A stretch of DNA of 64,000 nucleotides. Source: Lycocorax pyrrhopterus obiensis (taxonomy: Eukaryota > Chordata > Aves > Passeriformes > Paradisaeidae). Below, piece by piece: positions 1-10,589 of this stretch; position 1 is the first letter of the stretch; the number at the start of each line of letters is the position of its first letter. The notes beneath the pieces were generated by a model. That model did no database searches and was not told where the DNA came from. It worked only from the letters and a program-made list of their open reading frames with translations. A program made the translations under genes and the position numbers. Where the stretch lies: NCBI GenBank assembly GCA_014706295.1, contig JACSVZ010000042.1:124001-188000 (forward strand), in the 5' to 3' direction.

Positions 1-305
1 TCCCGGAATTCCTCACCTTGTGGAGACTGGGCAGGAATTGTGGATCCAGCCCCTCCCGGAATTCCTCACCTTGAGCTTGGCCACGACCTGCTTATGGTTG
101 GAATTGGCCAGGAATTGTGGATCCATCTGTGCCCGGAATTCCTCACCTTGTGGAGATTGGCCAGGAATTGTGGATCCAGCCCCTCCCGGAATTCCTCACC
201 TTGTGGAGACTGGCCAGGAATTGTGGATCCAGCCCCTCCCGGAATTCCTCACCTTGTGGAGATTGGCCAGGAATTGTGGATCCAGCCCCTCCCGGAATTC
301 CTCAC
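1..305 (-). repeat. 53-nt minisatellite carrying iterated TACR1 exon 3 splice donors
   Basis: Start of TACR1 intron 3. The motif CCTCACCTT (minus-strand AAGGTGAGG) occurs at 300, 247, 194, 141, 64 and 11. Spacings are 53 nt except one of 77 nt, where about 24 extra bases (near 74-105) resemble the 3' end of exon 3. The real donor is the copy at 300-308. The array runs off the window. Confidence 0.9.
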
Positions 306-456
306 CTTCCTCTTGGCCGACACCTGCTCGTGGTAGCGGTCGGAGGAGTCCCCGGGGATCTCGCTGGCCCAGAGCGTGCGGCCGACGGCGGCGTAGGCGC
401 AGCCGATCACCAGCAGCGGCAGCAGGTACAGCAGGACCGTCATGGAGAAGTGGTAC
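306..456 (-). CDS. TACR1: TACR1 coding exon 3 (TM5 and ICL3)
   Basis: A 151-nt exon with acceptor tttttcccag (just above 456) and donor AAG|GTGAGG (305 downwards). It encodes [18 protein letters not shown] (TM5) and the third intracellular loop ending SAKRK. The phase closes exactly at codon 246. The donor is the first member of a 53-nt tandem array that continues to the left edge. Confidence 0.94.
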
Positions 457-3400
457 CTGGGAAAAAACGGGATCATCCCTGAGCCTCTCCCGTCCTCCTC
501 CTCCTCTTCCGAACTTTCCGAGGGAAAGAGCCGCACTCGGAAGGAGAGGATTCGGCACAATTCCCGCACAATTCCTGCTCTGGGAATTGCCGGGCTGGGG
601 AGGATTCCCGGCTTTCGCCCCGATCTTCTCCCGTTATCCAGGTTCGCCCCCGTTACGGATCCCTCCCTGCCCTCTTTGGGATAAAACCTCTGGAGACTCA
701 TCCTGCTCCTGGTGATCTGGGGGGAAAAGTGGATTTTGGCCCTCACAGGTGGAAAAAAAACCTCCTGGAATGGGATGTAGCCAGGGAAATTCCTGGGAAT
801 TTCCTCAGGGAAGGATTTTTTAGCTGAGCTGAGTTTGTCCTCTCACTCCTCCTCTCTTCACATCCCAAATTATCCTGGGGATGGATGTGGGCTCTGCTCC
901 CAACCTTCAGCTGGAAGTCCTGCCAGAAACGTGGGATTTTGGATTAGGAAAGGATGGGAATATTGAGAAGAAATAAAGGATTTTCCTGCAGAGCAAACAC
1001 TGGGAATGGGATGAGGCTCCCAAAAATCCTGGGCTCAGGTGGCACCAGCCATGACCCCGGTTCCCAGAAGGAGCCAAATCCTTGGAGCTTTATTTGAAGT
1101 CGGCCGGGAATTCGGCGGCCGGATCCGTTCTCCGGGCTCAGGGAAAGGGCCGGATCCCGGGGCTGTTTATGTCATGGATAAACAAATCCCAAATCCAGCG
1201 GGAGGCTCCGCATGGCAGCGGCAGCGCAGGCCCGAGGCTGTTCTGCCGTGAGCTGGGGAGCCGCGGCGGGATCGGGAGCACTGGGAATGCACTGGGAGCA
1301 CTGGGAATGCACTGGGAATGCCATGGAAGCACTGGGAATGCTATGGGAGCACTGGGAATGCACTGGGAATGCCATGGAAGCACTGGGAATGCCGTGGGAG
1401 CACTGGGAATGCTGTGGAAGCACTGGGAATGCCGTGGGAACTCTGGGAATGCCGTGGGAGCACTGGGAATGGTATGGGAGCACTGGGAATGCACTGGGAA
1501 TGCCGTGGAAGCACTGGGAATGCTATTGGAGCACTGGGAACGCTGTGGGAACTCTGGGAATGCTGTGGGAGCACTGGGAATGCCATGGGAGCACTGGGAA
1601 TGCTGTGGGAACTCTGGGAATGCCGTGGGAGCGCTGGGAATGCTGTGGAAGCACTGGGAATGCCGTGGGAACTCTGGGAATGCTGTGGATCCGTGAGGAT
1701 TTCTGTTAAAGAAGAGTTGGTTTAAAAGGAAATCCCATAATTCCGGGTTTATCCCGCAGGAGGGGACGGAGGCTCTGACCCTGCAGAAAATCCTGGAAAA
1801 TCCTGGAAAATCCTCTCTTCCCTAAAAACTGAGCCCACGAACGTGGGCGGTGCCAGCCTGGAAAACTTCCCAAATGCTGCCGGGTTAGCGGGAATCCCAT
1901 TCCCGAGGCTCTGGGGGTCCCTGCGTGGATTTCTGGGCTCCGATCCAAGGTTTTGCATCTTCCCGAGGCCGATCCAGGCCCTGCAGCCGCTCCCAGCTCT
2001 GGAATCACTCATCTTCCCGGGAGCTCGGATTGAGTCACAGCTCCAGAGGGTACGGAACGGCTCCGGGAGTTCTCCCGCGGGGAATGGGGCTGGCCCCGGC
2101 CCCGCCGCAATCTCATTTTCCCCGGCCCTAATTCCATTTGGGATGGGGTTTGCGGGGCCGGATTTCATTTCGCTCCTTCCAGAGGCGTCTCCGCGGCTCC
2201 AGAGGAGGATTTTGTTGCGGTTCCCATGGAATTCAGGATACTCGGAGCGCTGCAGGAATGTCTGGAGGAGCTGCGGGATAACGTCAGCAGCACAGAGCCC
2301 TCATTTCCAGGGGTGTCTGGGCCTGGAGAGCCGTTCCAGACAGCTCCTGGAATTCTTTTGGGATCCCGGGCGTGGAGAAGCGCTGGAATTATTCGTGTGT
2401 TGTTCTGCCTGAAGGATTTTCCGGGATCGGAGCACTCAGGGAAAATTGGGGTTTAAAAGGGAAAGGTTCTCCGGGATTTAGGATCTGGTGTAGGATGGAG
2501 GATCCCGGAGGAATCGCGGGATGCTGGAGGACGGAGCTGCCTCCTCCTTTTCCCTGGCAAATCCCGGGAATGCCGGCACGGGAGGGACATTCCCAGGGGC
2601 TTCGATCTCCCTGGGGCGGCCGCTCCCTTCCCTGAACAACCCTGATGGAATTGGGATGGCTCAGGAATCCGATGGGAAGCAGGGATCGACGGCCGGATCG
2701 AATCCCGTGGGATTACCGGCTCCGGCTGCCGGCACAGTGGGGAAAACAGGGATGTTTTCCAGGGAAAACCAGCTCCGCACACCGGGCTTGTGCTCCCCAG
2801 GGGTTTTCCAAGGGAATTCCCCCCCAGAGGTGTTGGAATTCTCCTGTTTTCCCTGGGAACTGGGAACAGGATGGGAGTTTTTCCTCCCGGCGCTGCAGAC
2901 GGAGCAGCTGCCCCCGGAGCCTTCCCAGAATAACTGCTCCGAGGCCCCGGAGCGCGAGGGGGCCGGAATGACGCCTCTGGAATGACCGAAACACCTGTCC
3001 CGGAGTTATTCAGGGCCGGAAAATCCCATCCCGAGCTCCGCCCGGCTCCGCTCGGGGAGATCCCGAGGGTTGGAGCTGCGAGTTCCTCCCAATCCACGAA
3101 TTCTTTGGGATTTGGCCGTCCCAAAGCTGCCGGGGATCCGCTTTCCTGGCTGCCCCGGGATGCGAATCCCTCGTGGCTTTAACGGCGGCGTTTTCCTCTC
3201 GGGTTTGGAAAAGCCGCCGGAATGATCCGCCCCAACGGGGCCCCGTGGCAGTGGCTGGGAATCACGGAATATTCCGGGCTGGAAGGGATGCCCGAGGATG
3301 GGACGAGGTTGGGAAACCCCCCCGGAGCCCTCCGGCCCCGGCTCCGTCGGTGCCGCGCCAGGAGCGAGGTGACGGACGGCGGCAGGGAGCGATCGGCACC

Positions 3401-6400
3401 TGCCCTGGCTCCGGCGGGATTCCACAGCGGAATTCCACAGCAGAATTCCAGGGCCCAGTTCCTCCCTCCTCAGGGCTGGAGATCGCAAACTCCTTTTTGA
3501 TTCCCTTCTTATTCCCTTTTTATTCCCTTTTTTCCTTCCCTTTTTTATTCCCTATTTTATTTCCTTGTTTATTCCCTTTTTTGATTCCCTATTTTATTCC
3601 CTTTTTATTCCCTTTTTACTCCCTTTTTGATTCCCTTTTTTGGTTCCCTTTTTTTACTCCTTTTTCTTATTCCCTATTTTATTCCCTTTTTTTATTCCCT
3701 TTTTTTATTCCCTTTTTGATCCCCTTCTGACTCCGTTTTGATCCCCTTTTTGATCCCCTTTGTTATTCCCTATTTTATTCCTTCCCTCTCCCTTTTTTCC
3801 TCAACTCCCGACATTTTACTCCCCTCAGACTTCCAAGACTGAACCATTCCCAGACCCTTTGGAAATTCCCGGAGTTTCCTTCCGGGAATGGATTCGATTC
3901 CAGCCGAGCCCTCCCAGCCCCTTTTTGACACTCCGGCTTCAAGTTTCGGGGTGAATTTCGGGATATTTGGGCTGGATAAATCCCAAAACCGGGATTTTTC
4001 CGTTATGCCTCGCCCAGGATATTCCCTGGAAATCCGGATTTCCCTCTTGCAGGAATAACTCTGCCCCAGGAGGCTTCGAGGGACACGGGAAGGGCTGCGA
4101 TCCCCCGGGACAGAGCAAATCCCATTCCCAGAGCCCAAACATGGAACGCCTGCGGCTGGACACGGAATTCCCGGCAGGATGAGGATCCAGGGAGGGCCGG
4201 GAGCACCGGGACAATGTTTGGATCACCTGGAAAAGCGGCTGTGCCCCGGGGAGAGCCGGGGGGAGATGGTAAGGGAGGGATTCCCTTTCCCGAAGGATTC
4301 CCAGCCTTTCCTGAGGAATTCCCAGCCTATCCCGAGGGATTCCCAGCCGTTCCTGAGGAATTCCCAGCCTTCCTTTCCTTCTTCCCTTTTCCTTCATTCC
4401 CTTTCCCTCTTTCCTTTTTTCCTTCCCTTCCCTTCCCTTCCCTTCCCTTCCCTTCCCTTCCCTTCCCTTCCCTTCCCTTCCCTTCCCTTCCCCTCCCTTC
4501 CCTTCCCTTCCCTTCCCTTCCCTTCCCTTCCCTTCCCTTCCCTTCCCTTCCCTTCCCTTCCCTTTTCCTCCTTTTCCTCCTTTTCCTTCCTTTCCTCCTT
4601 TTCCTTTTCCCCTTTCCCTCCTCCCTCCATTTTTCTCTCATTCCCCGCGTTTTTCCCCGGATTTCTCCCCTCTCCCGGCCCGTTCCCACTCACGTTTTTC
4701 CGGATGCGGCGCTGCCGGGCTCCGGCCACTCCACGAGGCACACGAGGCGTCCCGGGAGCTCGGCGGTGACGGAAAAATATCCCTGGGGAAAGGCCAGCAG
4801 GAAGGCCAGGAGCCAGATGAGCCCGATGACCGCCTTGGTGGCCGCGGCCGAGAGGCGCGGCCGGAGCGGGTGGATGATGGCCATGTACCTGCGGGGTGGG
4901 AAAACCGGGAATCGGGGCTGGGAAATCCCAAATCCCAGCGCCTGCGGGGCGGGAAAACCGGGAATCGGGGCTGGGAAATCCCAAATCCCAACGCCCGCGG
5001 GGCGGGAAGAGCGGGAATCAGGGCTGGGAAATCCCAAATCCCAGCGCCTGCGGGGTGGGAAGAGCGGGAATCGGGGCTGGGAAATCCCAAATCCCAGCGC
5101 CTGCGGGGTGGGAAAACCGGGAATCGGGGCTGGGAAATCCCAAATCCCAGCACCTGTGAGGCGGGAAAAGCGGGAATCGGGGCTGGGAAATCCCAAATCC
5201 CAACGCCTGCGGGGCGGGAAGAGCGGGAATCGGGGCTGGGAAATCCCAAATCCCAACGCCTGCAGGGTGGGAAAAGCGGGAATCGGGGCTGGGAAATCCC
5301 AAATCCCAACGCCCGCGGGGCGGGAAGAGCGGGAATCAGGGCTGGGAAATCCCAAATCCCAACACCTGCAGGGCGGGAAGAGCGGGAATCAGGGCTGGGA
5401 AATCCCAAATCCCAGCGCCTGCGGGGCGGGAAAACCGGGAATCGGGGCTGGGAAATCCCAAATCCCAACGCCCGCGGGGCGGGAAGAGCGGGAATCAGGG
5501 CTGGGAAATCCCAAATCCCAACGCCTGCGGGGCGGGAAGAGCGGGAATCAGGGCTGGGAAATCCCAGTATTCCAGCGCTGGGAGCTGGATGGGATGGGAT
5601 CCATGGGATGGCATGGCATGGCATGGGATGGGATGGGATGGGATGGGATGGGACGGGATGGGATGGGATGGAATCAATGGGATGGGATGGGTTGGGATCC
5701 ATGGGATGGGTTGGGATGGGATGGGATGGGATCAATGGGATGGGATGGGATGGGATCAATGGGATCGATGGGATAGGATGGGTTGGGATCCTTGGGATGG
5801 GATGCGGCTGATGGGATCAATGGGATCCATGGGATGGGATGGGATCAATGGGATGGGATCAATGGGATCAATGGGATGGGATTGGATCAATGGGATGGGA
5901 TCCATGGGATGGGATCAATAGGATCAATGGGATGGGATTGGATCAATGGGATGGGATCCATGGGCTGGGATCAATGGAATGACCCATTCCAGGATCCTAT
6001 TCCAGGTTTATGACCCCACAATTCCCCCCAAACCCGGCCAAATCCGAAGTTTCCTGCCCTTGGGAGCCACCCGGCCACTCCTAATCCATCCCAGTCCCAT
6101 GTTTATCACCCCGGGAATTCCAAACCCTCTCCTCTTCCCACAGGAAAAGTGGGGGAAATTGGGATTTAATTTTGACAGGATTTACACCCGAGGGATCCCG
6201 GGGGGGGCTTTAATTCCGTGGGAATTAATCCCACGGGATCAGGGCCTGGGATCAGTGACTCCTTCCCGAGCCATTCCCGTCTCCATCCCCATTCCCGGCT
6301 TCCCGAGCCCAGCCGGGAAATCCACGCTCCGATCCCGCTCCCCGCTGCGTTCCCAGCAGCTTCCCGGGGTTTTTGCGGTGTTTCCGTGACGCTGGAATTT

Positions 6401-9400
6401 TTTTTGGGAATTCAAAAAGCTCCTCCGGCCCCAATCCCTGCGTCTCCTTCAGTTCCCCGACGCTCCCGAATATTCCCAATTCTGGGATTCCACAGCACCA
6501 GGAGCAGATCAGAGCCCTGCCCTGCAAAGCCCTGAATTCTCCGGGATTTTCCCGCTGAGCCGCCCCGGTGCCAGCCCCGATCCCGAATTTCCTGCGATTG
6601 TTGGGAGTGTTCGGAACAACTTCCCGTTGTTTTTGTTTTGTGCCCAGGCTGGAGCAGCTTCAGGGAAGGAGGGGATGGAGGAACCTCCAGCGAAAATCCT
6701 GCGCAAATCCACGATGGATCCCACAAAAAAACCCGCTGGGAGAATTCCTGGAGAAGCTGTGGATTCCCCTGGATCCCTGGAAGTGTCCCAGGCCAGGCTG
6801 GATGGGGCTTGGAGCATCCCGGGATCGTGGGAGGTGGCACCGGATGGGATTTGAGGTCCCTTCCCACCCATTCCAGGATTCCCGGATTTTATGGATCAAA
6901 CCACAATCCCCACTTGCTCCATGGTGGCTTTTCCAAGTTTTTCCAGTGCCATTCCCTATCCTCTGGCAGAGATATCCCGAGAATTGCCTGCAGGGAGTGG
7001 GGAGGGGGAGGATTCTGGGGAGAATCCCGCTCCTCCCAGCCCTCGCTCCGGATCCCATCGCTCTGCCGGACTTCGGGAACACGAGGCTCATTCCACGCCG
7101 CTTCCCTGATTTTTGGTGGAAATCGGGAATTCCATCCCGGCTGTGGCTGAAACCCCAACCCGGCCCTGCTGCTCCCGATCCCGGTTCCGGCTCTCCCTAT
7201 TCCCAATCCCTGTCCCAGCTCCCCCTGTTCCCAATCCCAGTTTCTTCTCTCCCCGTTCCCAGTTCTGGTCCCAGCTCTCCCTGTTCCCAGTCCCGTTTCC
7301 ATCTCTCCCTATTCCCAATCCCATTTCCAGCTCTCCCTGTTCCCAATCCCATTTCCATCTCTCCCCATTCCCAACCCTGTTTCCATTCCCATTCCCAATC
7401 CCATTTCCATCTCTCCCCGTTCCCAATCCCATTTCCATCTCCCTATTCCCAATCCCGTTTCCATCTCTGTTCCCAATCCCGGTTCCCGCTCTCCCCGTTC
7501 CCTCAGATCCTCCTGCTGCCGGCTGGGAGCGATTCCTCCCTTCCAGGCTCCTGGAATCAATTCCTGCTTTTCCTGCCTTTCAGCTGCCATTGTCGGGTCC
7601 CAGGCACAGGAAAAGGAACAATTTGCCGCCTTCCCGATTCCCGCCTGGAATTTGGGATGCAGCCGCTGGCTCCAAGCACACGGAGGCTGCAGCTTCCAGG
7701 TGGGAGCCTGGATTTTTTGGGAAAGCCGAGCCTCTCTTCAGGGATTGCAGGTGCAGGAAGGATTTTTGGGAATGCCAATCCCCTCCAAAAAACCCAGCCC
7801 CAGCCTCCCAGATTTTCCTGTTTTACTCCAGCTTCCCTGGATTTGCCTTCCTGCTTATTTCGGGGTGGATCAAAGGCTGTAAATTCAATTATTAACCCCA
7901 AAAATAATCCCTGGAATTCATCCCAGCCCGAAAGGGCTTTTCCAGCTGATCCCAACGATCCTCCTGGAGCAGCACCAGCACCGCCATGGGAGAGGAACTG
8001 GAAATATCCCGGTTTTTGTTGATTATTGCCTCAATTCCCTGCGGGAGCTGCGCTGGCTCCCGGAGATTTTAGGGAGAGGATTTGGTGACAAAACCGACCC
8101 CGGGGCTGTTTTGAACGCCCGGGGAGCCTCATCCATGCCCGGCGCTGCTTCCCGCAGGGAATATCGGCAGGAAAAGCGTTCTCCCCCCACCCACGGTCCC
8201 CTCCCCAAATCCCCTGGATCCCCCGGGAACAGGGGCCGGGAGAGGCGGCGCAGAGCCCGGCTGGCTCCGGGAATGTCGCCTTGGAAAAATCCGAGCGCCC
8301 GGAACGCTCGGAGGGAGCGGCGAGGCTGCTCCAGAGCCGGGATTGGGCCGGGTGGGGAACGGCACCGAGCCCGAATTCCCAGGACCGGGAGTGACGGGGG
8401 AGGTCACGGCCCGGGGGGCCCGGGGGGTTCGGTGTCCCCCGAGCCCGGGACAAACGGGGGGGTCCCGGGGCAGCGCTGCCCGCCGAGCTCCGGCTGGGCT
8501 CGGGATCACGGTCCCGGTGGGATCCGGATGGGCTCGGGATCACGGCCCCGGTGGGATCCGGGATCCGGCTGAGCTTGGGATCAGGGCACGGCTGCAGTGG
8601 GATCTGGGATCCGGCTGAGCTTGGGATCAGGGCACGGCTGCAGTGGGATCCGGCTGGGCTCGGGATCACGGCCCTGGTGGGATCCGGGATCTGGCTGAGC
8701 TTGGGATCAGGGCACGGCTCCAGTGGGATCCAGCTGGGCTCAGGATCATGGTCCCAGTGCGATCTGGGATCTGGCTGGGCTCAGGATCACGGTCCCGGTG
8801 GGATCCGGCTGGGCTCGGGATCACAGCCCCAGTGGGATCTGGGATTTGTCTGAGCTTGGGATCAGGGCACGGCTCCAGTGGGATCTGGCTGGGCTTGGGA
8901 TCACGGCCCTGGTGGGATCCGGGATCTGGCTGGGCTTGGGATCACGGCCGCAGTGGGATCTGGGATCTGGCTGGGCTTGGGATCACGGCCCCGGTGGGAT
9001 CCAGGATCTGGCTGGGCTTGGGATCACGGCCCCAGTGGGATCCTGCCAAGCTTTGGATCACAGCCCCAGTGGGATCCGGCTGTGCCGGCAGATCCCAACA
9101 ATCCAGCAGGAACCGGGCAGGGAAAACCCAACCCCGGCAGCCGAATGAGGAATCCTGGGCTCCGGCCTCTCCCGCTGGATCCCAGTGGGTTTTCCTGGGG
9201 ACACCCCCCCAAGCCGGGATGCGCTTCCCAGCCCGAGCTGCTCCCAGAGCCTCCGCAGACATTCCCAACCCAGCCCAAAACCATGGAACGGCTCCTGGGA
9301 TGGTGCATCCGGCACAGGCGCGGGGTTTGGGAGGCAACGATGCCATTTTGTGCCGGGAAGGGAAGGGAAGGGAAGGGAAGGGAAGGGAAGGGAAGGGAAG

Positions 9401-10162
9401 GGAAGGGAAGGGAAGGGAAGGGAAGGGAAGGGAAGGGAAGGGAAGGGAAGGGAAGGGAAGGGAAGGGAAGGGAAGGGAAGGGAAGGGAAGGGAAGGGAAG
9501 GGAAGGGAAGGATCTGCAGAGGAGCTGGGAAGGCAGAGGCTGCTCCAAAGGCACCCCCAGAACCCTGCACTGACCCCCGGGGGGGGGGTCATGGAGCCTT
9601 TCCCGAGCTCCCAGCGCTCCCACAGGATTCCCAAAGCCACCTGCAGCCGGGGCTGGGTTATTTTTAGCCCTCAAACGAGCTTTGCTTTAATTACGGGGAA
9701 GCACAGCCAGAGCCGAGCTCCAGGCCCGCGCTCCGGGCAGGGAGTGACCCCGGCCGCCGCGGCCGCTCACCTGTCCAGCGCGATGGCCGTCATGGAGTAG
9801 ATGCTGGCGAAGACGGCGGCGATGGGGAAGAAGTTGTGGAAGCGGCAGTAGGCCAGGCCGAAGTACCACTCGTTGTGCACGGCGTAGCTGAAGTTCACCA
9901 CGGTGTTGAGCGCGGCCATGGAGGCCTCGGCGAAGGCCAGGTTCACCAGGAAGAAGTTGGTGACCGTGCGCATCCGCTTGTGCGCCAGGATGATCCACAT
10001 GACCACCACGTTGCCCACCACGGCCACCACCACGATGAGGGCGTAGGCCACGGCCCACAGGGCCACCTGCCAGGGCGGCTGCACGAACGGGTTGGCCCAG
10101 GACTCGTTCAGGGAGGCGTTGAGGTGCTCCAGCTCCGCTTCCAGCGCCGGAGAGGCATCCAT
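306..10162 (-). CDS. TACR1: Tachykinin receptor 1 (neurokinin-1 receptor), 5' three coding exons, partial
   Basis: Class A G-protein-coupled receptor for substance P, a plasma-membrane protein that couples mainly to Gq. The spliced CDS here joins 10162-9771, 4888-4694 and 456-306 (392+195+151 nt), giving 246 residues in frame; exons 4 and 5 lie left of the window. The N-terminus has two N-glycosylation sequons (NAS, NES) followed by FVQPPWQ. TM1 has [22 protein letters not shown]2 carries the NK1-type Glu in LAFAEAS where most family A receptors have Asp. The DRY motif is split across the exon 1/2 junction. Cys in YCRF and in LVCLVEW should form the TM3-ECL2 disulphide. Intracellular loop 3 ([21 protein letters not shown]) matches TACR1 as remembered, not TACR2 or TACR3. 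Exon sizes of 195 and 151 nt match the mammalian gene as remembered. Introns are 4.9 and 4.2 kb, far shorter than in human. Confidence 0.95.
1275..1690. repeat. Minisatellite of ACTGGGAATGC-type units
   Basis: About 20 units of 18-21 nt built on 'gggagcactgggaatgc' with variants. The apparent peptides (ALGM, GNA repeats) in several frames are by-products of the array. It lies inside TACR1 intron 2. Confidence 0.9.
3497..3790. repeat. Pyrimidine-rich (TTATTCCCTTTT)n low-complexity tract
   Basis: Irregular 10-14 nt units of 'ttattccctttt' type, inside TACR1 intron 2. Confidence 0.85.
4372..4620. repeat. (CCTTC)n pentanucleotide microsatellite
   Basis: The nearly pure core 4421-4563 has one interruption near 4491; degenerate CTTTTCC-type flanks lie on either side. 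Read in the TACR1 sense (minus) it is a GGGAA repeat. It is the reverse complement of the array at 9355-9510 on the other side of exon 2. Confidence 0.95.
4694..4888 (-). CDS. TACR1: TACR1 coding exon 2 (TM4 and ECL2)
   Basis: A 195-nt exon with acceptor ccccgcag (just above 4888) and donor GTGAGT (4693-4688). It starts with the last base of the DRY Arg codon, then [22 protein letters not shown]4 ([17 protein letters not shown]) and the ECL2 cysteine in LVCLVEWPE. Its length is divisible by three, so skipping it would keep frame but remove TM4. Its acceptor is the last of a 53-nt tandem array of acceptor-like sequences. Confidence 0.94.
4889..5576 (-). repeat. 53-nt minisatellite carrying iterated TACR1 exon 2 acceptor sequences
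   Basis: Counting the true site, the CCTGCGG motif (minus CCGCAGG) falls at 4888, 4941, 4994, 5047, 5100, 5153, 5206, 5259, 5312, 5365, 5418, 5471 and 5524, exactly 53 nt apart. Nine of the 12 upstream copies keep CAG|G. The copies at 4994, 5312 and 5471 have CGG instead, and these share further variants, suggesting a higher-order structure. Confidence 0.92.
5585..5985. repeat. (GGGAT)n-type array with ATCAATGGGATCC variants
   Basis: Degenerate GGGATGGGAT pentamers interspersed with 'gggatcaatgg' and 'gggatccatgg'. Inside TACR1 intron 1, next to the acceptor array. Confidence 0.92.
6770..6895 (+). mobile_element. CR1 LINE 3'-end fragment, degenerate
   Basis: Matches the remembered avian CR1 tail: 'ccctggatccctggaagtgtcccaggccaggctgg' style words, then 'gggatttgaggtcccttcccaccc' and ccattccaggattcc. 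Degraded and 5'-truncated. Antisense to TACR1. Confidence 0.7.
7185..7505. repeat. GTTCCCAATCCC-type minisatellite
   Basis: Roughly 24-28-nt units of 'tctccctgttcccaatccc' plus 'atttccatc' variants, in TACR1 intron 1. Confidence 0.85.
8495..9080. repeat. ~40-44-nt minisatellite (GGGATCACGGCCCCGGTGGG units)
   Basis: About 14 units with the core 'ctgggctcgggatcacggcc' and 'ggtgggatccgggat', with transitions between copies. TACR1 intron 1. Confidence 0.9.
9355..9510. repeat. (GGGAA)n perfect pentanucleotide microsatellite
   Basis: About 31 uninterrupted GGGAA units. In TACR1 pre-mRNA this reads as TTCCC repeats, the exact complement of the array in intron 2. Confidence 0.97.
9771..10162 (-). 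CDS. TACR1: TACR1 coding exon 1 (N-terminus to TM3)
   Basis: Encodes residues 1-130 plus two bases of the Arg codon of DRY. The start at 10162 is the first ATG in frame and has a good Kozak context (G at -3, G at +4). A GTG six codons upstream is in frame but is not a plausible eukaryotic start. The exon ends in CTGGACAG followed by the donor GTGAGC (9770 downwards). The exon sits in a dense CpG stretch, consistent with a promoter-proximal CpG island. Confidence 0.95.
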
Positions 10163-10189
10163 GGCCCCCGGAGCCGGCACCGGGAATTC

Positions 10190-10565
10190 GGGGTGCGGGG
10201 CCCTCCCGGGTCAGAGCTCAGCAAGGTTGGGGCACACGGTGAATTTGGGGTGCGGGGCCCTCCTGGGTCAGGGTGCAGCAGGAGCAGGACTCAGTCAGTT
10301 TTGGGGTGCAGGACTCTCCTGGGTCAGGGTGCAGCAGGAGCAGGACTCAGTTTTGGGGTGCAGGGCCGTCCTGGGTCAGCCACTTTGGGATGCAGCTCCC
10401 TCCTGGTTTAGGGTGCAGCAGGATCAGGACTCAGTTTTGGGGTGCAGATCCCTCCTGGATGAGCTAATGTGGGGTGCAGCTCCCTCCTGGTTTAGGGTGC
10501 AGCAGGATCAGGACTCAGGCAGTTTTGGGGTGCAGGGCCCTCCTGGCTCGGCCAGTTTTGGGGTG
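10190..10565. repeat. GGGTGCAGGGCCCTCCTGGGTCAGG-type minisatellite
   Basis: Units of about 50-65 nt combining 'ttttggggtgcag', 'cctcctgggtcagggtgcag' and 'caggagcaggactcag'. Directly upstream of the TACR1 start codon. Confidence 0.85.
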
Positions 10566-10589
10566 CGTGGCTGCTCCAGGGCTCTCCTG

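Larger units (their letters stand above)
457..4693 (-). other. TACR1 intron 2
   Basis: A 4.2-kb intron without a recognisable gene. It holds three low-complexity arrays (1275-1690, 3497-3790, 4372-4620). The stretches 760-1260 and 1700-3490 are GC-rich unique-looking sequence rich in GGAATTCC-type words; nothing further is recognised there. Confidence 0.85.
4889..9770 (-). other. TACR1 intron 1
   Basis: A 4.9-kb intron. From low to high coordinate it contains the 53-nt acceptor array, a GGGAT array, a short CR1 remnant (6770-6895), a GTTCCCAATCCC array, a ~42-nt array and a GGGAA array. The parts 5990-6620 and 7510-8480 are GC-rich without recognisable genes. Confidence 0.85.

Noticed and set aside
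2226..2456. Peptide-like ORF beginning [18 protein letters not shown] in TACR1 intron 2
   Set aside because: Looks protein-like for about 20 residues but has no recognised family, no splice signals and degrades quickly; chance or an old repeat.
4214..5811. Long open frames on both strands (up to ~520 codons) over the CCTTC, 53-nt and GGGAT arrays
   Set aside because: Residues are low-complexity translations of tandem repeats and overlap TACR1 exon 2 on the opposite strand. No initiation context or homology.
6568..8022. 484-codon open frame on the plus strand
   Set aside because: Runs through a CR1 remnant and a repeat array; rich in Pro/Ser/Arg from GC bias, with no domain recognised.
10163..10180. 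In-frame GTG six codons upstream of the TACR1 ATG as a start
   Set aside because: GTG starts are not expected in vertebrates, and the ATG at 10162 has a strong context and aligns with TACR1 N-termini.
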